Source: Flavobacterium sp. (GTDB lineage Bacteria; Bacteroidota; Bacteroidia; Flavobacteriales; Flavobacteriaceae). From it: DNA of 6,297 bases. Below the pieces are notes generated by a model that saw only the letters and a program-made list of their open reading frames with translations, did not search any database and was not told the DNA's origin. Below, one piece after another: positions 1 through 6,297 of this stretch. The stretch covers positions 1 through 6,297 of the forward strand of contig JAHEBK010000106.1 of NCBI GenBank assembly GCA_024642295.1, in the 5' to 3' direction. The position numbers and the translations under genes were made by a program. Within the stretch, counting starts at the first letter, position 1. Each line of letters begins with the position of its first letter.

Positions 1-54
1 CTGTCTTTTTATAAAATATGTGATTGCTATATACTAACGAAAATTAAAACCTAA

Positions 55-1314
55 TTAATACCAACGTTTTTTATTCTGCTTTGAATTAGCTGATTTTCTA
101 GATTTATGACCTTCACCACTTCGGTTTGAATTTTTAGGTTTGGTAGATCCTCCGGGAGCAGTTTCTTGGTTTCCTGAATGCCAAGGATAAGGATGATCAC
201 TAACTGTTTTAACATCTACTCTGATTAATTTTTGGATGTCTTTCCAATATCCATGTTCATCTTTACCACAAAACGAAATAGCAACTCCGCCGTTTCCAGC
301 ACGTCCAGTACGTCCAATTCTATGAACATAAGTTTCAGGGATATTTGGTAAATCAAAATTTATAACAACTGGCAATTGATCTATATCAATTCCGCGAGCG
401 GCTATATCAGTAGCAACAAGTACACCTACTTCTTTGTTTTTAAAAGCATCTAGTACACGTTGTCTTGCGTTTTGCGATTTGTCACCATGAATGGCTTCAG
501 CAGGAATATCTTTTTTGCGTAAAGCTTTTACAACATTGTCAGCCCCGTGTTTAGTTCTTGAAAAAACTAGCACATCGGATAAGTTTTCATTCTTAATCAA
601 ATGGTACAAAAGATTTCTTTTTTCTCCTTTTTCAACAAAATAAACACGTTGTTCTACATTTTCAGCAGTGGAGGATACAGGGGAAACGGTAACTGTTTCA
701 GGATTAGTTAAAAACATTTCGGCTAGTTCACGAATGGCAATTGGCATTGTAGCCGAGAAAAATAACGTTTGTCTGTTTTTAGGAGTCAATTTGACAATTT
801 TTTTAACATCGTTTACAAATCCCATATCTAGCATTTGATCAGCTTCATCCAATACTAAGACATGTAAATGATCTAAATCGATAAAACCTTGTTTGTGTAA
901 GTCTAATAGTCTTCCTGGAGTGGCAATTAAAATATCAACGCCGTTTTTAAGGGTGTCTACTTGTGGATTTTGTGATACACCTCCAAAGATGGTTAACTGA
1001 GTTAGGTTGGTATATTTAGCATAAGTATCAAAACTTTGCCCAATTTGAACGGCTAATTCACGTGTAGGTGTAACTACTAAAGCACGTATTTGTTTTGCTT
1101 TTTTGGATGAACCAACAATTCTGTGTAATTGGTGTATAATTGGGATTGCAAATGCACCCGTTTTTCCTGTTCCTGTTTGTGCACAACCAATTAAATCATT
1201 TCCAGCTAATATTAGTGGAATAGATTGTTCTTGGATAGGAGTAGGGGTTGTATAGCCTTCTTCATATACGGCTTTTTGGATACTTTTTGAAAGTGATAAT
1301 TCTTCGAATAACAT
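55..1314 (-). CDS. rhlE: RhlE-type DEAD-box ATP-dependent RNA helicase
   Basis: This is a cytoplasmic ATP-dependent RNA helicase that unwinds short RNA duplexes. The RhlE group is linked to ribosome maturation, RNA turnover and cold growth. All the core motifs are visible in the 419-residue protein: Q motif (F3, TPTPIQ 23-28), motif I AQTGTGKT 45-52, Ia PTRELA 83-88, Ib TPGR 132-135, II DEAD 156-159, III SAT 187-189, V ATDIAARGID 301-310 and VI HRIGRTGRAG 331-340. The segments around FSATMP and HGDKSQNARQ are typical of RhlE rather than DbpA, SrmB or CsdA. After the two RecA-like domains there is a polar, basic tail (about 385-419, rich in K, R, S, N), as expected for an RNA-binding extension. 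The gene is complete, with ATG at 1314 and TAA at 55. A -7 box lies about 45 bases upstream, and the ureohydrolase gene ends 117 bases upstream on the same strand. The family is certain; the RhlE subgroup is very likely; the cellular role is inferred. Confidence 0.96.
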   Translation of the reverse strand: MLFEELSLSKSIQKAVYEEGYTTPTPIQEQSIPLILAGNDLIGCAQTGTGKTGAFAIPIIHQLHRIVGSSKKAKQIRALVVTPTRELAVQIGQSFDTYAKYTNLTQLTIFGGVSQNPQVDTLKNGVDILIATPGRLLDLHKQGFIDLDHLHVLVLDEADQMLDMGFVNDVKKIVKLTPKNRQTLFFSATMPIAIRELAEMFLTNPETVTVSPVSSTAENVEQRVYFVEKGEKRNLLYHLIKNENLSDVLVFSRTKHGADNVVKALRKKDIPAEAIHGDKSQNARQRVLDAFKNKEVGVLVATDIAARGIDIDQLPVVINFDLPNIPETYVHRIGRTGRAGNGGVAISFCGKDEHGYWKDIQKLIRVDVKTVSDHPYPWHSGNQETAPGGSTKPKNSNRSGEGHKSRKSANSKQNKKRWY

Positions 1315-1359
1315 GTTTTTGGTATTAAATATCCTGTGTTAGGTACAGTGATAGTGTTG

Positions 1360-1367
1360 CAAAGATA
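1360..1367 (-). promoter_or_regulatory. -7 promoter box for the RNA helicase gene
   Basis: On the minus strand this reads TATCTTTG, a full match to the Bacteroidetes sigma-A -7 consensus TAnnTTTG. It lies in the gap between the ureohydrolase stop and the helicase ATG, predicting a leader of roughly 40 nt. I do not see a good TTG-type -33 element at the expected distance. The helicase therefore probably has its own promoter rather than depending only on read-through. Confidence 0.5.
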
Positions 1368-1431
1368 GTGTTATTTATTTAGTCCTTATAAATAGGGGTT
1401 TTAAGCTCCAATAATAATGAATCTTTTTAAA

Positions 1432-2463
1432 TTAGGATTGATTGGTTTTAATAAAATCGGTTACTAGATAACCGATTAGCTTACCTATTAAATGGTTGTT
1501 TTTTTCTTCTCCTAAATCTGGAGCTCCTTCGCAAATATGCAAATAGGTTGCATTTTTATGTTTTCCAAAAAAAGATATAAATTGGCGAAGCTCTTCGATT
1601 GAAAAACCACTAGTAGTCATAGCACTACTTGCAATATTAGGAATAGCATCTAAATCAATTTCAATACCATAAGAATCTGTTTTTATGAACTCATGTGAAG
1701 CTACCATTTCTTGATAGAAATTCTTTTCGGTTCTTATCTTTATACTATCATAAGTATTGTAGCGTACTCTTTCTTCCGTTTTTTTGATGATATCCAAAAC
1801 GCTTTTAGAAGTATAATTTTCATGTAATCCAAAAATGAAATATTTCTTTAAAAAACCTTCGTGATAAGCATAAGAAAAACCATTGCCACTATGACGCCCC
1901 TCTAAAATTCTAAAATCGGAATGGGCATCAAAGTTAATTGCATTTACAGGTTTCCCTTTGGCAAGAGCCGCACCTTTAATATTACCGTAGGCGTTGTTAT
2001 GTCCACCTCCAATAATAATAGGAATTTTGCCTGACTTTATAATATTGAAAATAATATGAGAGACTTCTTTATCTATTTTTTCAACTAACTGACTTAATTT
2101 TAAGCGATCATCAGTGTTGTTGAAATTCAAGTCTTTAGCAATATCCATTTCATCTTGAACATCAACTTCCCCTAGCACAATTATTTGGTTTCCTTTACAA
2201 AAACGGTTGTGCTGAATGTTGGCAATACTTTTTATGGCAGTTTTCCAAGCTGAACCCGCTCCAGGTCTACCATAATTGGCTTGAATGCCAACATCTTCAG
2301 GAATTCCTAAAAGCACGTATTTTGCTTCAGAGGCTTTTAAAAATGAAATGTGGTTTGCTCCAAGTGGAACAGTAATCATTTTTTCACCAAATTTAATTTC
2401 ACCACTTCTATGATTCGTGACTTTAGCAAGATCTTTCGTTGTAAATGGCAAAAGTTTTTCCAT
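1432..2463 (-). CDS. Ureohydrolase family enzyme, formimidoylglutamase-like
   Basis: This is a binuclear Mn enzyme of the arginase/agmatinase/formimidoylglutamase superfamily, which hydrolyses guanidino or formimino groups. Numbered from ATG at 2463 (343 aa), the metal-binding set is intact: GGGH (H155), FDAHSD (D179, H181, D183) and DLD (D270, D272), with a late Glu (E312). The segment GIPEDVGIQANYGRPGAG (53-70) and the RHSGNGFSYA region (about 190-199) resemble formimidoylglutamase (HutG, last step of histidine breakdown: formiminoglutamate to glutamate plus formamide) more than arginase. No other hut gene is present, so the substrate is not proven. An in-frame TTG at 2478 would add five residues (MEKKF). 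I prefer the ATG because the TTG lies inside a TAnnTTTG promoter box, so it would be upstream of the transcript start. The enzyme is probably cytoplasmic; no signal peptide is seen. The gene diverges from the coiled-coil gene. Confidence 0.87.
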   Translation of the reverse strand: MEKLLPFTTKDLAKVTNHRSGEIKFGEKMITVPLGANHISFLKASEAKYVLLGIPEDVGIQANYGRPGAGSAWKTAIKSIANIQHNRFCKGNQIIVLGEVDVQDEMDIAKDLNFNNTDDRLKLSQLVEKIDKEVSHIIFNIIKSGKIPIIIGGGHNNAYGNIKGAALAKGKPVNAINFDAHSDFRILEGRHSGNGFSYAYHEGFLKKYFIFGLHENYTSKSVLDIIKKTEERVRYNTYDSIKIRTEKNFYQEMVASHEFIKTDSYGIEIDLDAIPNIASSAMTTSGFSIEELRQFISFFGKHKNATYLHICEGAPDLGEEKNNHLIGKLIGYLVTDFIKTNQS

Positions 2464-2475
2464 GAATTTTTTTTC

Positions 2476-2483
2476 CAAAAATA
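2476..2483 (-). promoter_or_regulatory. -7 promoter box for the ureohydrolase gene, very short leader
   Basis: The minus strand reads TATTTTTG, matching TAnnTTTG. A GTTA at 2503-2500 on the same strand is a weak candidate for the -33 region (16-base gap). If this box is used, transcription starts near 2468-2471 and the leader before ATG 2463 is only about 5-8 nt. This also argues against the TTG at 2478, whose bases form the end of the box. Confidence 0.45.
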
Positions 2484-2499
2484 ATATAATTGTATTAAC

Positions 2500-2507
2500 T
2501 AACGTTA
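2500..2507. repeat. TAACGTTA palindrome between divergent promoters
   Basis: This is a perfect 8-base palindrome in the 103-base gap between the ureohydrolase and coiled-coil genes. It gives GTTA on both strands, near the -33 positions of both predicted promoters. A second imperfect symmetry overlaps it: AACTA at 2497-2501 and TAGTT at 2509-2513. It could be a shared operator or simply symmetric promoter sequence; eight bases is short enough to arise by chance. Confidence 0.3.
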
Positions 2508-2535
2508 CTAGTTGAATATTTATTCATTAAATTTG
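2504..2535 (+). promoter_or_regulatory. Promoter of the coiled-coil protein gene
   Basis: TAAATTTG at 2528-2535 matches the Bacteroidetes -7 consensus TAnnTTTG. GTTA at 2504-2507 lies 20 bases upstream, in the -33 position, although it differs from the usual TTTG/TTG. The predicted leader is about 25 nt and very A-rich, with no Shine-Dalgarno sequence, as is usual for this phylum. Confidence 0.5.
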
Positions 2536-2566
2536 AAAAATTAAAAAACAAGAAAACAAATTAACT

Positions 2567-3460
2567 ATGGAAAATCAACAAAGTAATTCAAGTTTAAAAG
2601 CAGTTATTGCTGTATTAGCAATTTTATTAGTAGGAAGCTTGGTATATATCTTTAAAATCTCATCAGATGTTGAAAATGTAAAAACAGAATTAAAAACAAC
2701 TGTTACTGAGAAAGATTCAGTAATGAAAGATTTGCAAGATCTTAAAACGACTTATGATGCTGCTATTGCAGAAAACACATCAATGTCAGACGAATTAATT
2801 AAAGAAAGAGATAAAGTAGTAAGCTTAATGTCTGATTTGAGTAAGTCAAAAGGTGATATTTCTAAATACAAAACTCAGTATATCGCTTTGCAAAGTAATA
2901 TGAAAGCTTTGATGGCTGAAAATGAAGGTTTGAAAAAACAAAACACAAAATTAACGGTTCAAAGAGATAGCACAACTGTTGTATTGGTTGAAGCTAAGAA
3001 AACGAACGAAGTTTTAGTAAATAAAAATGACGAATTAGCTAAAACAGTTGAAAAAGGTTCAAAATTGACAGTTCTGAATTTAAAAACTTCAGCTTATAAA
3101 GTTAAAAGTCCAGGGCTTTTTAGAAGTACTGAAAAACAAATAGAGACAGACAAAGCGAGTAGAGCGGATATGCTTAAAATTAACTTTACAATTGCTGAAA
3201 ATCAAATTGCAAAATCAGGTGATAAAACATACTATGTACAAGTAATTGATAGTAAAAACAATGTTTTAGGAGATAAAAAAACGCAAAATTTTGGCGAAAA
3301 ATCATTATCATATAGTTTTGCAACAACTGTTAAATACGAAAATAAAACCGTTCAAGTTTCTGAAAACTTACCAGGTAAGGATTTTGCTAAAGGAACTTAT
3401 TTTGTAAATGTTTTTGATAAAGATGTATTGGTGTCTAAATCAAGTTTTGATTTGAAATAA
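2567..3460 (+). CDS. Membrane-anchored coiled-coil protein of unknown function
   Basis: I do not recognise a characterised family for this 297-residue protein. A short polar N-terminus (1-10) and K11 are followed by one hydrophobic segment (about 12-29), read as an uncleaved signal anchor. Residues about 32-165 are rich in K, E, D, S and T with regularly spaced L, V and M, a pattern typical of a long coiled coil. Residues about 166-297 alternate hydrophobic and polar residues and hold short strands such as TYYVQVID and GTYFVNVFD, suggesting a compact beta domain. There is no lipobox and no cysteine. The likely arrangement is an inner-membrane anchor, a periplasmic coiled-coil stalk and a C-terminal beta domain. 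The opposite topology cannot be excluded. It is monocistronic: it has its own promoter and a strong terminator 50 bases after the stop. A structural or envelope role is inferred from architecture only. Confidence 0.9.
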   Translation: MENQQSNSSLKAVIAVLAILLVGSLVYIFKISSDVENVKTELKTTVTEKDSVMKDLQDLKTTYDAAIAENTSMSDELIKERDKVVSLMSDLSKSKGDISKYKTQYIALQSNMKALMAENEGLKKQNTKLTVQRDSTTVVLVEAKKTNEVLVNKNDELAKTVEKGSKLTVLNLKTSAYKVKSPGLFRSTEKQIETDKASRADMLKINFTIAENQIAKSGDKTYYVQVIDSKNNVLGDKKTQNFGEKSLSYSFATTVKYENKTVQVSENLPGKDFAKGTYFVNVFDKDVLVSKSSFDLK

Positions 3461-3509
3461 TTTTAATCAAGATAAATAAACAGCCAACAAAAAGGTTTAA
3501 TTTATATTG

Positions 3510-3552
3510 AACTGCCCCCAAAGAGTTTCTACTTTTTGGGGGCAGTTTTTTT
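3510..3552 (+). terminator. Strong intrinsic terminator after the coiled-coil gene
   Basis: The arms at 3510-3525 and 3532-3547 form a 16-base-pair stem (one G-U pair) with a five-pair G-C block and a 6-base loop (TTTCTA). A run of seven T follows at 3546-3552. The T-run lies on the plus-strand side, so it serves the coiled-coil gene. In the opposite direction the stem is followed by mixed AT sequence, so it would be a weaker stop for the convergent lipoprotein gene. Confidence 0.93.
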
Positions 3553-3592
3553 ATCCTACTATTTTTGTATTAAATACTTTTTTTGAATTTAT

Positions 3593-4402
3593 TTAATAAA
3601 TAGTGCATTGAATAATTTTTTTTCCAATATAGTCATCTTCAGAGTTACTGTAAAAACGAAACCATCTTTGGTTGTTTATAAATTGATATCCCCTATTATT
3701 GAGTGAATTTACACTGGTGTTTTTTGCTGAAGGTAAACCAAGGGCAGTAATAACCATATCCATTGTTGTATTGGGGTTATTGATTTTCCAACCGTTATCA
3801 ATGGTATAAGGATAATTGGTATAATATGTTTTTATATTATCAGTGTTAGTGTAGTAATAATTACTACTAAATAGATTAAATGCTTTAGCAATACTAGTTC
3901 GCTTATCAATTGTAATTGAAAATCCTTTTGAGTAGTAAGACCATTCTTCTGCTAATCCATTAGAAAAATCAGCTATACGTTCTGGTTCTCCCAAAAGTTT
4001 TGAAATTTTAGTTGTATTATCAATATTTATGGTAATACCCTCTACGGTGTTAAGGTTTTTTACACCATGTTCAGAAAAGTTTATAAAAATGCTTTTTATT
4101 TGTTTTTTTTCGTTGTTTTTTAACTCAGCATATAATATTGCTGAAGTAGCTTGAGTGCTCGAAATTTCATATGATGAAGTAGCAACTTTTGTAATTTTTA
4201 TTTTACTATTGGTAGTAGTCAAATTGGATTCTGTATAGCCTGTTCCATCAATGCTAACAATCGCAACATCTTCTAGGAATAGGTATGTTTTAGAAGAAGT
4301 TAATGCATTAAACACAACCTCATTTTCTTTGTCATCTGATGAACAAGAAGTAGTTAGAATTGCAATTAAACTGAGGACTAATAAAGATTTTAATTTATTC
4401 AT
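3593..4402 (-). CDS. Lipoprotein with duplicated BamE/SmpA-like motif, probably surface exposed
   Basis: This 269-residue protein begins with a type II signal peptide: K3/K5, a hydrophobic core (7-16), then TTS-C20 as the lipidated cysteine. The residues after it, SSDDKENE, are acidic and resemble the SDD-type lipoprotein export signal described in Flavobacterium, pointing to the outer surface. Residues about 30-110 are beta-rich, perhaps an Ig-like domain. The C-terminal part holds two copies of the pattern G-x2-I-x3-NTT-x(6-8)-LG-x-P: G122/NTT129-131/LGEP137-140 and G204/NTT211-213/LGLP221-224. Each is followed by an aromatic strand segment (EEWSYYSKGFSITID; NQRWFRFY). This resembles BamE/SmpA-type folds, but the resemblance is weak. 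The precise function is unknown. ATG at 4402 is preceded by ten A residues and no Shine-Dalgarno. The gene converges on the coiled-coil gene and diverges from the gene at 4589. I found no convincing promoter box for it. Confidence 0.88.
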   Translation of the reverse strand: MNKLKSLLVLSLIAILTTSCSSDDKENEVVFNALTSSKTYLFLEDVAIVSIDGTGYTESNLTTTNSKIKITKVATSSYEISSTQATSAILYAELKNNEKKQIKSIFINFSEHGVKNLNTVEGITINIDNTTKISKLLGEPERIADFSNGLAEEWSYYSKGFSITIDKRTSIAKAFNLFSSNYYYTNTDNIKTYYTNYPYTIDNGWKINNPNTTMDMVITALGLPSAKNTSVNSLNNRGYQFINNQRWFRFYSNSEDDYIGKKIIQCTIY

Positions 4403-4551
4403 TTTTTTTTTTGATTATATTGGATTTATAAAGAGGCTAAATATATTCTTTCAAAATACGTGTTGCAATACCCACTTTTAGTGATATTTGAATAAATTAC
4501 AGGGAAAATATAGGGATGATATTTATCATATTTTATAACGTACTGTTGGTC

Positions 4552-4559
4552 TAATTTTG
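4552..4559 (+). promoter_or_regulatory. -7 promoter box for the right-hand flavoenzyme-like gene
   Basis: TAATTTTG matches the Bacteroidetes -7 consensus TAnnTTTG and lies 29 bases before the first ATG, predicting a leader of about 23 nt. No clear TTG-type -33 element is visible at 17-23 bases upstream; only a T-rich stretch near 4531 lies there. The leader ends in a nine-A run (4578-4586) instead of a Shine-Dalgarno sequence. Confidence 0.45.
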
Positions 4560-4588
4560 TCAAAATTTATTAGTAATAAAAAAAAAGA

Positions 4589-6297
4589 ATGATGCCAACA
4601 AATTCACCACATAGTTTTCACATCCCTGTCATGGGATTGGGATACACCATTGATAGTCCCATTAAAGTAGCACATTACGGAATATCTTCTGTCGTTTCAA
4701 TAGTAGATGATGATTTGATCGAAAAAATGAATCAGTTTTACAGCAACGAATTCCAAATAAAGTACCAAGAGATTACTCAAAAAATGCACGACTACCGTGC
4801 TAAGAGGGTGACCGCTTATTTGGATTTAGTAGATACAATTGTTAAGCAAAAATTTGCCGCATATAAAAATGAATTGGCAGAAAGTAAATTGGCTTTAACT
4901 AATTATATTGCCATGTTGCCTAATAGTTCTTCAATCAAAATAGGACTTCTTAATTTGATTAATGAAAGTAAAGAAACCATTTTGAATTATCTAGAGAATC
5001 ATTTATCTGCCGGTGCCATCGATGTTAATATTATGACCAAGGTCGATAAAGATAATTTTGATAAAGACGAACAATTACCAACAGAATTTAACGATGCGCA
5101 TGCTTCATTACGTGGATTTGCTAATAGTAAAGTGAATTCATCAGTGGTACTTTCTGCGGGGATGAATCCAAGGTTGTACAGTTATTTTGAGAATTTTGAT
5201 TGTTTCTTTCCAGATGAAAACAACCTACTGCAAAAGAAAATTATCCTGAAAGTAAGCGATTTTCGTTCGGCGATGATTCAAGGGAATTTCTTAGCCAAAA
5301 AAGGACTTTGGGTATCTGAATACCGTATCGAGTCAGGATTGAACTGTGGTGGACATGCTTTTGCTACCGAAGGGCTTTTATTAGGACCTATTTTGGAGGA
5401 ATTCAAAGCTAAGAAAGAGCAATTAATCAATTCAGCTCATGAGTTGATGGTAAAGGCTTTAACAGCCAAAGGAAAAATAGTTCCTGAAAGTCCATTAGCA
5501 TTACAAATTACAGCACAGGGAGGTGTAGGTACGGCTCAAGAACACGAATTTTTGTTACACCAATACGAGTTAGATTCGATTGGATGGGGATCTCCGTTCT
5601 TACTTGTTCCTGAAGCCACTTCGACGGATTTGAACACTCGTAAGTTATTGGCCAAAGCTAAAGAAGATGATTTTTACCTTAGTGGCATTTCGCCTTTAGG
5701 AATTCCTTTTAATGCGGTAAAAGGGACCACTAATGAATTTTTAAAATTGCAAAGAATTGAAGCCAATGTACCTGGTAGCTCTTGTCCAAAGAAATTTTTA
5801 GCCTTGAGTAAAGAGTATGGAGCTAAAGGAATGTGTTCAGCATCTAAGAAATACCAAGATTTAAAATTGGAAAGTTTAGAAGCTGAAAAAGAAAGCCTTT
5901 CTTTAGAAAATTATGAAAAAAGAAAGTTTGCAATTACTGATAAATCATGTCTTTGTGTAGGATTAGCAAATGCTTCCTATCTTGAAAATGGGATTGCTAT
6001 TAAAGGACAAAATCAAGGAGTAGTGGTTTGCCCTGGACCTAATTTGGCATATTTTAACAAGGAAGTTTCTTTGTTAGAAATGGTGCAACATATTTATGGA
6101 AACGCATCGGTTTTGACTGTTCCAAATCGCCCTAATTTATTTGTAAACGAGCTAAAAATGTATGTTGATTATTTGAAAAATGAAATTTCAAATTTTTCAG
6201 AGAATCTTTCAGAAGGACAAATTAAAAAATGGAAAACCTTTAAAAATAATTTATTCGAAGGAATAAAATACTACCAAGAGTTGTTTAGTGATACTAC
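4589..6297 (+). CDS. Nitronate monooxygenase/PfaD-like flavoprotein, uncharacterised, 3' end beyond window
   Basis: The frame is open from ATG at 4589 (a second ATG at 4592 is equally possible) to the window edge: 569 complete codons, no stop. An in-frame TAA at 4577 rules out an earlier start. The motif order follows FMN-binding TIM barrels of the nitronate monooxygenase/PfaD/FabK group. There is an N-terminal IPVMGLGYTIDSPIKVAHYG (12-31), then AKKGLWVSEYRIESG leading into NCGGH (236-256), like the NMO segment ending in EAGGH. Next come ITAQGGVGTAQE (307-318, like AAGGI) and IGWGSPFLLVPEA (331-343, like the phosphate-binding GTxFxxxPEA), then SPLGIPFNAVKG (368-379). Two helical stretches, about 43-140 and 262-300, look like insertions. 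After the barrel come cysteines C399, C416, C454, C456 and C481, possible metal or Fe-S ligands. The protein looks cytoplasmic, with no signal peptide. Substrate and pathway are unknown. I recall similar proteins in Flavobacteriaceae annotated as hypothetical. The coding region is certain; the fold assignment is inference from motifs. Confidence 0.82.
   Translation, partial: MMPTNSPHSFHIPVMGLGYTIDSPIKVAHYGISSVVSIVDDDLIEKMNQFYSNEFQIKYQEITQKMHDYRAKRVTAYLDLVDTIVKQKFAAYKNELAESKLALTNYIAMLPNSSSIKIGLLNLINESKETILNYLENHLSAGAIDVNIMTKVDKDNFDKDEQLPTEFNDAHASLRGFANSKVNSSVVLSAGMNPRLYSYFENFDCFFPDENNLLQKKIILKVSDFRSAMIQGNFLAKKGLWVSEYRIESGLNCGGHAFATEGLLLGPILEEFKAKKEQLINSAHELMVKALTAKGKIVPESPLALQITAQGGVGTAQEHEFLLHQYELDSIGWGSPFLLVPEATSTDLNTRKLLAKAKEDDFYLSGISPLGIPFNAVKGTTNEFLKLQRIEANVPGSSCPKKFLALSKEYGAKGMCSASKKYQDLKLESLEAEKESLSLENYEKRKFAITDKSCLCVGLANASYLENGIAIKGQNQGVVVCPGPNLAYFNKEVSLLEMVQHIYGNASVLTVPNRPNLFVNELKMYVDYLKNEISNFSENLSEGQIKKWKTFKNNLFEGIKYYQELFSDT

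Noticed and set aside
1..54. Left edge downstream of the helicase stop
   Set aside because: There is no stem-loop with a T-run on the minus strand and no coding signal; too short to interpret.
1384..1398. Possible terminator stem CCT...AGG between the ureohydrolase and helicase genes
   Set aside because: Only three base pairs are convincing and no T-run follows on the minus strand, so it would not form a stable terminator.
1432..2463. Part of a histidine-utilisation (hut) operon
   Set aside because: No hutH, hutU or hutI is present in the window; the neighbours are a helicase and a coiled-coil gene, so the enzyme's family alone cannot place it in an operon.
2464..2478. Five-residue N-terminal extension of the ureohydrolase from a TTG codon
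   Set aside because: The TTG overlaps a TAnnTTTG promoter box, and a good ATG follows 15 bases later, so the extension is probably not transcribed.
4452..4458. Possible -7 box (TATTTTG on the minus strand) for the lipoprotein gene
   Set aside because: It is one base short of TAnnTTTG spacing and has no -33 partner at the right distance, so I did not list it as a promoter.
4251..4481. Plus-strand open frame of 76 codons
   Set aside because: It lies mostly antisense to the start of the lipoprotein gene, has no promoter or A-rich leader, and its translation shows no recognisable features. It is a chance shadow frame.

Overview
The window is about two-thirds A+T. It carries Bacteroidetes-type signals: TAnnTTTG -7 promoter boxes, A-rich leaders without Shine-Dalgarno sequences, and a lipoprotein whose post-cysteine residues look like the Bacteroidetes surface-export signal. 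The proteins read like those of Flavobacterium or a close relative (Flavobacteriaceae). It looks like ordinary chromosome. I see no tRNA or rRNA genes, CRISPR array, insertion sequence or phage gene.

Layout, left to right. (1) A complete minus-strand RhlE-type DEAD-box RNA helicase (55-1314) with its own -7 box. (2) A minus-strand Mn-dependent ureohydrolase, most like formimidoylglutamase (1432-2463). Its real start is probably the ATG at 2463, not the upstream TTG, which lies inside the promoter. (3) A compact divergent promoter region (about 2464-2566) with a TAACGTTA palindrome. (4) A plus-strand membrane-anchored coiled-coil protein of unknown function (2567-3460), closed by a strong intrinsic terminator (3510-3552). 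(5) A minus-strand lipoprotein (3593-4402) whose C-terminal part holds two copies of a BamE/SmpA-like motif. (6) A plus-strand gene starting at 4589 and running off the right edge (569 complete codons). It encodes a large protein with the motif order of a nitronate monooxygenase/PfaD-like FMN TIM barrel, followed by a cysteine-bearing C-terminal region.

The genes do not form an obvious pathway. Orientations alternate after the first two, and each gene seems to have its own promoter. The most interesting item is the cut-off gene at the right: a probable uncharacterised flavoenzyme with large insertions and a conserved-looking set of cysteines. Second are the internally duplicated surface lipoprotein and the short-leader divergent promoter between the ureohydrolase and the coiled-coil gene.
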